A DNA stretch of 64,000 nucleotides from Theodoxus fluviatilis. Its lineage: Eukaryota; Mollusca; Gastropoda; Cycloneritida; Neritidae. This document shows, piece by piece, positions 23,642 to 33,527 of the stretch. A program made the translations under genes and the position numbers. The notes under the pieces were generated by a model. That model did no database searches and was not told where the DNA came from. It saw nothing but the letters and a program-made list of their open reading frames with translations. The stretch covers positions 32,501-96,500 of the forward strand of contig JAWQFJ010016419.1 in NCBI GenBank assembly GCA_034096865.1. The letters run 5' to 3'. The stretch's first letter is position 1; the number at the start of each line of letters is the position of its first letter.

Positions 23642-26600
23642 TGTCAAACATTTGCCTCTGCTGAAACATGCATGAAGCACACTTTTTTGTGAAAAGAGAA
23701 TATTAGTGTTTACTACATAGAAATTATGCATTTAAACTGGTGTGATGTTTATGCATTATCATTTACCTTTCCAGGATGAAAAAAAGGTATGTTTCTCTTT
23801 GATATTTAAATAAACCCAGATTTCTCCTGCCCCAGGGATAGAACCATGGCACTTTGCCTCACACATCTTCAAATTTGCCTGTTCCATGATTTGGGTGAAA
23901 CTTCTTGACAGAGCTTGTTTACTTCTGTTGCAGGTGCCAGACTTGATCCAAGAAAGCCCGGCTTTCGGGAAAAATGTTTCTGCTGTGGTAGCCAGCTGTT
24001 TCCAAATGGTAAGCAAATATCTGTGCATGCATGGAGATACACATACACGTACACTTACACATGCACTCACACACACACACACACACACTTACACATGCAC
24101 TCACACACACACTCACTTACACATGCACTCACATACACAGACACACACACACACACACACATACACACACACAGACACCACACAAGCTTTGGTTGGACTC
24201 GTTTCTTGTTCTCAGGCCAGCAGGAGACAGCAGAGCACTGTTGTCAGTAATGCCAGAGTGATCCTAAAGTATGTCGCCCATGGTAGCAAAGGGAATTCCA
24301 GCTAGAATATAAGCTGGACTCCTGTGAATCATTTTCCTGTTTCATACAGACTTGACATCCTAGCATTTTTGTAAACCCTTGTAAAATTGATATTCTTTAA
24401 AAGAAACAATAAAAAATAAAGAAAAAAGTGCTTGCTTTGCAGACAATACCTAAATACCAGAGAAACTCTTTCAGAGCAAACAATAGCATCCTTACATATT
24501 GTTGCACAGTTGTTCAAGACATTAATTTGAAAAAAGACTGCTTCATCAGGATGAAAGAGAAGTGGAAGAAACTGCACTGTGACCTTTCCACCTGTAGTCT
24601 GGTGATTCTGGTATTTGACTCTCTGCAGCTGTGATGTGTCGTGTATGTGTCAGGCATCCAGCACTGCAGGAGTGTCCGAGGACATGCTGTACAGCTGGCT
24701 GCTGCAGGAGCCACAGACCCTGGTCTGGCTGCCCACCCTGCACCGCATCACTGGCGCCCAGTCTGGTAAGGAGGTAGGGAGAGATGGGGGGAGGAAGATA
24801 GCGATGGGGGAATGAATGGATGGGTGGGTAGATCAGGTGTTAAGTGAAGCATATATGTGTACCTGTATAGCAGTTGGTGTATGCAGGCCTGCATGAGTGA
24901 CATGAACTGGATATATTTACATGTATGATGATAGACTGAAGAATGGGTGAATCCATGGAAGGGTACATTCTTTGTGTAAAATGCATCCATAACATGAACA
25001 GGTGACGCCACTGGAGGAAGTTGATCTGGAGGAATATTGTGAGCTCTGTGGCCGAGTGATTAGTGTGCTTGACTTGCAGTGGCTTGTGGCTAGTTGGTTG
25101 GGTGTTGGAAGCTGCAGAGTTCCAGGAGTTGCATCCCTGAGCAAGAAGCTTAAATTGTATAGGTTCTTCCCATCCAGGAGTAAAATTGTGTACCTGAGAC
25201 TGGCAGTGCTGGCAAAATGTGGTGTGATGAACCCTTGTATGGGCCTTGAGCCAGCACTGGGTTGGAATACTCCCAAGAGGCTGGAGTTGGTGCTGATACC
25301 TGACTGTGTGTGCCTTAAATGTCTGTCACTGTGTTTGTTGTCTGGTGCCAGTGAAGGATTGATCAAGCGGCCCAGTGATCAGGGGGTAAAGTGTAAAGCA
25401 GTTTGAATCCCAGACATGGATGTTGAGTTGCTGTATAAAACCACACCTTTTACCTCTTTGTTGGATGGATGCATGGATGATTCTGGTTCTATGAGTGATT
25501 CAGCATGTGCATTATGATGAGGGAGTCAGGTTACATTTTTATACATCTATGACATACTACTGTCTGTTCCATGAGACATTTGAACAGTGCTTTCGTCAAA
25601 ATAACTCTTTGTTAAAAGTATTTGATGCAATTGTTTCCAAAACTCTTTTACATGAAAATGTGTGTATTTTAGATGCTGGAATGGATGTACAGAGCATGTA
25701 TATTTACTTTTTTATCAGTGGATTTTGGCATTTTTCAATGTTTCAGTTACCCATGAAGCCAAGTGTGGTATTTGCAAGGCCTCACCCATTGTAGGATTGA
25801 GGTTTGTATTATATTTCCTCAAAGCTTTATAACAGGTGCACAATTCATCATAGGTAACTTGTCTCTTTTATTCCATTTTGAAGGTACAGTAGTCGCCGCA
25901 TTAAAAACACATTGGGACTGAACAATAGTGTTTTTAATAAGCGGCGTTTTTTTTATAACCGTTTGCGTGTTGAACATGTCCATCAGTAACGATGTAAATC
26001 CGGACCGGACAAACTGTTTTAAAAAAACGGCTGTTTTTATTAACCGCATGTTTTATAAGCGGTGACTACTGTATTGGCATGATAAAGTCAGTTAACCAGT
26101 AAATAAGGGTGTGCTTTGTTTTGGATTTTAAAGAAATTAATGGCTTTGCTCATGCATATAGCCAACATGTTAAGATGTCTAGATGTCAAACACTGAGCAT
26201 AAAGGATTCAAAATTCTCCCTCAAGCCAATTTCAAGGCTTTCAAGGCCTGCTGTAGTTGCTCCCAAACCCAGCAGCCCTTGTGAAGATGCCTTGGTGCTC
26301 TAGGACCAAATGACCTGCACCTTAGGGTGACGTGTGAAGTACATTTCTGAATATCAGTGCATTCTTATTATGTCTGCACTGATTGTCACATACCAAGAAC
26401 CCCTACTTAAACACCCAGCCTGTGCCCCCAATGTTGTTTAACCATTTCATCCTTATGTATCTCAGTTTATGTTATACACAACCAACCTATGTTGCTCTGC
26501 TCCAGTGAGTTGTCCAGAAAGTGTCAGGCTATTTGGCTTAGGGGCTCACAGTATGAATGGGTGTTTACCCAAGCCACCACAGCAGCCTGTTGCGGTGAGG

Positions 26601-28334
26601 CGATTGAGTGTGGTCAGGATGCTTAGTGGCTTGTTGGGGTTGGGGTGAGGTTCAGTGTGGTCACCCTGATGAGATTGGGGTGAGGTTCAGTGTGGTCATT
26701 CTGTTGGGATTGGGGTGAGGTTCAGTGTGGTCAGCCTGTTGGGAATGGGGTGAGGTTCAGAGTGGTCAGCCTGTTGCAATTGGGGTGAGGAGAGTCAGTG
26801 TGGTCAGCCTGTTGGGGTTGGAGTGAGGTTCAGTGTGGTCAGCCTGTTGGGATTGGGGTGAGGTTCAGTGTGGTCAGCCTGTTGGGATTGGGGTGAGGAG
26901 AGTCGGTGTAGTCATTCTGTTGGGATTGGGGTGAGGTTCAGTGTGGTCAGCCTGTTGGGTTTGGGGTGAGGTTCAGTGTGGTCAGCCTGTTGGGATTGGG
27001 GTGAGGAGAGTCGGTGTGGTCATTCTGTTGGGATTGGGGTGAGGTTCAGTGTGGTCAGCCTGTTGGGATTGGGGTGAGGTTCAGTGTGGTCAGCCTGTTG
27101 GGATTGGGGTGAGGAGATTCAGTGTGGTCATTCTGTTGGAATTGGGGTGAGGTTCAGTGTGGTCAGCCTGTTGGAATTGGGGTGAGGAGAGTCAGTGTGG
27201 TCAGCCCGTTGGGGTGAGGAGAGTCCTTGTGGTCAGCCGGTTGGGCTGAGGGCAGTCAGTGTGGTCAGCCTGTTACTGTTAGAGTTGGGGCGAGATTCAG
27301 TGTGGTCAGCCTGTTGGGGTTGGGGTGAGATTTAGTGTGGTCAGTCTGTTGGGATTAGGGTGAGGAGAGTCAGTGTGGTCAGCCTGTTAGGGTTGGGGTG
27401 AGATTTAATGTGGTCAGCCTGTTGGGTTTGGGGTGAGGAGATTCAGTGTGGTCAGCCTGTTAGTTGGGGTGAGATTTAGTGTGGTCAGCCTGTTGGGATT
27501 GGGGTGAGAAGAGTCGTGTGGTCATTCTGTTGGGGTTGGGGTGAGATTTAGTGTGGTCAGCCTGTTGGGTTTGGGGTGAGGAGAGTCAGTGTGGTCAGCC
27601 TGTTGGGATTGGGGTGAGATTTAGTGTGGTCAGCCTGTTGGGATTGGGGTGAGATTTAGTGTGGTCAGCCTGTTGGGTTTGGGGTGAGGAGAGTCAGTGT
27701 GGTCAGCCTGTTGGGATTGGGGTGAGATTTAGTGTGGTCAGCCTGTTGGGATTGGGGTGAGATTTAGTGTGGTCAGCCTGTTGGGATTGGGGTGAGGAGA
27801 GTCAGTGTGGTCAGCCTGTTGGGATTGGGGTGAGATTTAGTGTGGTCAGCCTGTTGGGATTGGAATGAGGAGAGTCAGTGTGGTCAGCCTGCTTAGTGGC
27901 CTGTTGGAACGATAGAGAAAGTTTGCATAATGCCTTCTGCCTGCAGATATCGGTGCCTGAAGTGCTTCAACTTGGACCTGTGCCAGCAGTGCTTCTTCAC
28001 GGGTCGGACCAGTCGGACTCACAAAGCCAAGCACCCCATGCAGGAATACTGCCTCACTGTGAGTCTTGCCATATTTCCCTCTGGCAGCCTTCTCTTGGAA
28101 TGACAGCATCAGGTGATGCTCCCCAAAAGTTGTGTACCCCACTGCTAGGCCGTTCTTTACATGCCTGGTGCTTTGTAGATGCCTCTCACATAATGATTTG
28201 ACAAAGTATTCCCAAGTTAAAAGCAATCTCTTAATCTGGTAGTGTTATTGATAAAATGCCAACTTGGAATTCTCAGAGAGTGGATGCCAGCTCTGCAATA
28301 TTTGTAGTTTTTGTTAATTTGTTTGTAATGTCTG

Positions 28335-28393
<59 letters not shown>

Positions 28394-30484
28394 TTGAATT
28401 TTACTATAAATTTTAGTTTAAACTTTTGCACATCGCCATTCCATAATTATGTTCACTCAGACCTGTGTATCTATACCAGACCACCACCAAGGATGCCACA
28501 AAGGCCTTCTTGAAGACACTGCGAAACAACCTCAGCAAGAAGCACCGGCACCGCACCAAAGTCAAGTACCTGCCCATCGATGCCTCTGGCCAGAACACCC
28601 TGACTGACTGGTAGGGCTTGCAAGGAAAGAGCACCATGAATGGAAATGTTTACCTTGGCCAGTAGTCAGTGTGAAGAATTTTCTTTGAGTGGTGCAACTG
28701 AGGATGAACTAACACATACTGTCCCAGGATGAACTAACACATACTGTCCCAGGATGAACTAGCACAAACTGTCCCAGGATGGACTAACATATACTGTCCC
28801 AGGATGGACTAACACATACTGTCCCAGGTCACTTGTCTCCACCAGCTCCTGCTGTGTCTGTACCTACCTAGATGTCCGCTATGTCCCAGCTGCTCTCTCC
28901 CACCATGCCTTCTGCTGACTCAGTTCTAAATTTAGCAGTCAAGTGACAGCTTTTGGGCAGTCGTCTGTTGTTCCACACACAGTCACTGAATTTAGAACAA
29001 AGAGTAAGAGAACTGGGGAATGAACCACCACCTTGGCTGGGCTGCATAGGACAGTTCAGGTTAGGCAGCTAGGTGGTGTGTAGCATTGTGAGACATTTTT
29101 GCATGAGTAAGGGACAATGTCTTAAAATTTTCTCACATACGTAGAAGAGTATTGGACATTTTCTTGGTTGCATGACTGTGTCTGTACATTATTTTGTAAT
29201 CAAATGAATTTTCATGAAACAATGATATTGTTTGTTTGGGTCACCAGTGGTGACATATCTGTCCTTCAAAAACTCAAATCTTAATTATCTTCTCAGAAGC
29301 TTGTTGATCCCAGAATCCTTAGTATTCCATGATGGTAGTTTGCAAACGTGAACAGTGTTGATTTTTCCTCCTCCTTTCCTTTCTATTCACTACATGTGCT
29401 CTCTGAAAAGCATATTAGGCTCTGTTACTCTCTGCTGATTGTTACCGTACTTTGTTGTAGTCAGTGAAAGCGTTGCACTTTCAATGTTGTGCACATGAAG
29501 TACATGATCTATTCCTAGACAAGCAAGGGCTGTACACTGCGCTCATGTCTAATGTCCAGGAGTCCCCGACTGCAGAGACGAGAGCCTCAGCTGAGTTCTG
29601 CATCCAGCTCCCTGGCCCTGCCTGACATGATCACCTCCTCCACCCTCCCCTGCCCCCCCCAGCCCAAACCCCCCCTTGCTACCCTGGTCCTCAACAGCCA
29701 GCTGCCCCCCTCCCCTGACAGGAACAAGGTGAGTGAGGGACAGTGCTATTTCTGCATGTGATGATGTGATGTCTGCTGCTGCTTGTCACCTTGGACCTGA
29801 TGTGCAGAATTGTCTGCTTCAGTCCATGTGCATGAAAATTGGGATATGAAGTTTTCATACACTGCATAAATAGTGAGGACCAAGAGTTCAAAGAATTTTG
29901 AGCAAATATCTGCAATATAATTTTTGGGAGCCTTGTCTTGGGAATGGTTAGCTTAGTCTTGATGGCAACTGTCCACTCTCTAGACTAGCAATGGTCTATC
30001 CTGTCTTCTTCAGTGCTTGCTGTCTTTTCCAATCCTGCACCTGTCTGATCCTGGTCTGCACAGCCTCATGCCAGGAATCACATACCTCTGCAGATGGGAT
30101 GCTGCAGGCTTTCAAGTTTCATGTCCCTCTTGCATGCAACATGGTGATAATAGTAGTGATGTGTTGGTGATGGTGATGATTGCAGTAAGGATGAATAGTG
30201 ACAGTCTTCCTCAAATTAGTCATGCTGTCTGGGTAACTGTTCTGGTTGTAGTCCTATGAAATTGAATGGGGAAACTCCATCCCATCATTTGTCCCTGCTT
30301 GACTGGCAAAAGCAAACAGCTTCATGCTAATGCTGCAGGAAAACCAGGCACCTCAGTGGGACCAGACTCTGCAGCAGAGACAGGAGTTGGAGAGCATCAT
30401 CCGCCAGTTGCAGGATGAAAACAGGTAGGCTGCCTCTCTCCACGTGGACAAATGTGGGGGGGACATGGCTTTCTTTTTCTTTTT

Positions 30485-30554
<70 letters not shown>

Positions 30555-31552
30555 TTTTTTCCTTCCTTTCTTCCTTTCTTCTTTCTTTCTTTCTTCTTTC
30601 TTTCTTTCTTCCTTTCTTTCTTTCTTTCTTCCTTTCTTTCTTTCTTCCTTTCTTCTTTCTTTCTTCCTTTCTTTCTTTCTTTCTTCCTTTTTTCTTTCTT
30701 CTTTCTTCCTTTCTTTCTTTCTTCCTTTCTTCTTTTTTCCTTTCTTTCTTTCTTCTTCCTTTCTTCCGTTCTTCTTTCTTCCTTTCTTTCTTCCTTTCTC
30801 AAAGTTTCTGTCCTTCCCTTATTCCTTTGTCCTGCTTTTATTCCTTTCTTTCCTTCTATTATCCCATTCTTACCTTCTATTATTTCTTTATTTCCTTCTA
30901 TTATTTCTTTCTTTCCTATTATTTCCTTTCTTCTTTCTTTCTTACTCCTTTTACTACTTTCTTCCTTTCCTTCTTACTTTTTATTTTATTTACTCCATAG
31001 CACCATCTCAAATTTTCAACAAAAAAGCTTTAAAATTGCTTATAAGGAACTTTAAGTGACGTAATATCGGAAAGTGTTTGTCTAACACTTATCTTCACTA
31101 AAGAGGTCATATTTTATCCTCATTTCATCAGTTATTCAGAATAATACCTCCAAAATTTCCAAATGGATTCTGGTGAAATTTGGTGGAAGGTCAGGGTTTC
31201 ACCCAAGGAACAGTCCATTACATTTGGGAGGTAATGTTATCTTGTTTTAGAATTACACCCACAAAGAAAAATTTCATCACTCATCACAAATATCTGTCAA
31301 ACTATTGGTGACACTGGCAAATGAGTTCTGCACTCAGAGACCTCCAGCACACTCTAAAATGAACTAAACTCTACAGGTCATGAAAGATAAATTGTGTTGT
31401 CCTTCGTGGAATTTTGCACTATGCTGTCTAGTTTTATTCTAGCATCTGTGTCCCTCTCACCAATGCAAATGCTAGATGGGTTTTTTCTCTTTTGTCATGG
31501 AGTTTTTTTTTCTCCAAGGGGATTACTCCTACTTCTCTCTTCTTTACCACAC

Positions 31553-31644
<92 letters not shown>

Positions 31645-33429
31645 AATGACAAAGTGCTTCCAAATTCCTTGAAAATGTGATGACTTGCTTTTCAGAATGC
31701 TGTACCGGCAGATAGCGGAAATGAAGCAGCTTTCGGACACAGAGAGCAACTTCTCATATGAGGCAGAGCTGCAGAAGGAGAATGAGCTGTACAAGGCCGA
31801 GAGAGATGTGCTGGAAGACCACAACATCCGCCTGACCAGGCACCTGACCAAGGTCCAGAATGTGCTGAAGGTAAGAAACCCTTTTGGTTTCAGCCTCCTT
31901 GCTCTAGTTAAATCCCTTCTGTGGGTCGCAGATAAGTTTGTACCTATCTCATCTCCCTCCTTGATTCAGAAAAGGCAAATAACTGAGGATTTTGAATAGC
32001 TAGCTCTTGTGATTTTATTGTACGTGGCCGTACAAAGTCAACAGAGGCCAGTGGGACTGAAAGCCCCATTTATTCATTGCTGGCCCAACCACATGTGCTC
32101 AAAATGTGGGGGTAAAAAACTGAAGTGCTGGTCAGGACTGATTAGTTCATTGGAAACGGCTACACTTGCTGAATGGCTGAAGACTAAAAGCTGTGGACAA
32201 ATCCCCTGCAGCAGATAAGCATCATCTACATCATGACCCTGTTTGGAGGAAGGTTTCATGTATAAAAGACAAACTTGTCAGTAGACATGTGCCATATCTA
32301 TTTCAAGGTAAGGAAGGGAAAAGGCGGGAAACAAGCACTGGTATGATTAAATAATTAATATTTCCTCTAATTCTCTATGGTAGTTTTTGTTGTTGTTGGT
32401 TTTTGTTTGCTTGTTTAGGGTTGTTTTTTTGTTTGTTTTTTATTAAAGAAAGTAATAGATATTAAATTCTATAAATCTGATAATGCATAAGCTTCCTACT
32501 CTTGTGCCTTGCATCATGTGTATTTCTGATTTATTTTTCCAGGAGAGCCCACTACAGAACACCACGGAAGCGAAAGCAGAGCCTTCAGCCGTCTTCTCCC
32601 CACTGCAGGTTTCAGTGGATCACTCACTCCCTGGCAAGACCAGGCCCACTCCCCACACTTCCACCCCCTCCTCTGACCCCCTCCTGCGGCGCCCACCCCC
32701 TGCTCTTCAGACCTTTGTCCCTATCCCCACCCCCTCCAGTTTGGGCAAGCGCCCTCCTTCACTGCAGACCTTCCCTCGAGAACCTTCTGTCTCCCCTGAT
32801 CCTTTCAGCTGTCACTCCATTATCTCGCAAACCTTTGCTGCTCGCCCCACTGCGTCCCTTGAGAGCTTCAGCCAGGCTCCCACTCCATCTTTCTCCACAT
32901 TCAGGGGCAATGTCAGAGGCAAGCACTCCACCCCATCAGCCTCCAGGTGCTGCCTGGAGAAAGAGGGCGACAACCCTCTCACCTCCACCCCCACATCCTC
33001 ACCCCCTTCCCCTCCTCCCGAGGTGTTCTACACCTTCCCCAGAAAGAGTGGTGCACGCAAGCCCCTGTCCTGGTCACCTTCCTATGGGGCCAGGTATGCC
33101 AATGTCAACATCACTCCGCAGTCCTCCAGGGCGGGCAGACTGGGCAGGCATGGAAATGATGACTTTGCCAATGGCCTGCCCTCTCTGACCAGGTCTCAGT
33201 TTGACACCGAGGAGGAGGAGGAGATCCGAGCCATGCTTCAGAGGGTGGAGGATGTCTTCCCTGCAGAGATGTCCTATTCAGGTGAGCTGAGGCCTCTTTA
33301 GCTTCCTTTTTTCTTTGTAGTCTGTGTTTGTCTTGAGACTGACTTGTTGATGTGGAGCCTGAGGAGCATGATGTTGATATGTGATCTGTTGGAATGGGAA
33401 TTTGAGGACATTTTTTGCACTTGGTTGTG

Positions 33430-33527
<98 letters not shown>

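Noticed and set aside
25002..25406. 134-codon + strand frame in intron 9
   Set aside because: Part of it recurs in reverse at 53885-53935, so it is repeat sequence; no known domain.
25495..25794. 99-codon frame overlapping exon 10
   Set aside because: Wrong frame relative to the ZZ finger codons and no motif.
26584..27895. CRISPR-like array
   Set aside because: Units are contiguous without unique spacers, and the genome is eukaryotic; it is a minisatellite.
27846..28226. 107-126-codon frames over exon 11
   Set aside because: Out-of-frame shadows of the ZZ exon.
30353..31059. Three overlapping frames of 149-214 codons (Phe/Ser or Lys/Glu rich)
   Set aside because: Translation of the TTTC/TTCC tract; not genes.
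32502..33188. 228-codon frame in the long exon
   Set aside because: Shadow frame of exon 16, which is fixed by phase at both ends.
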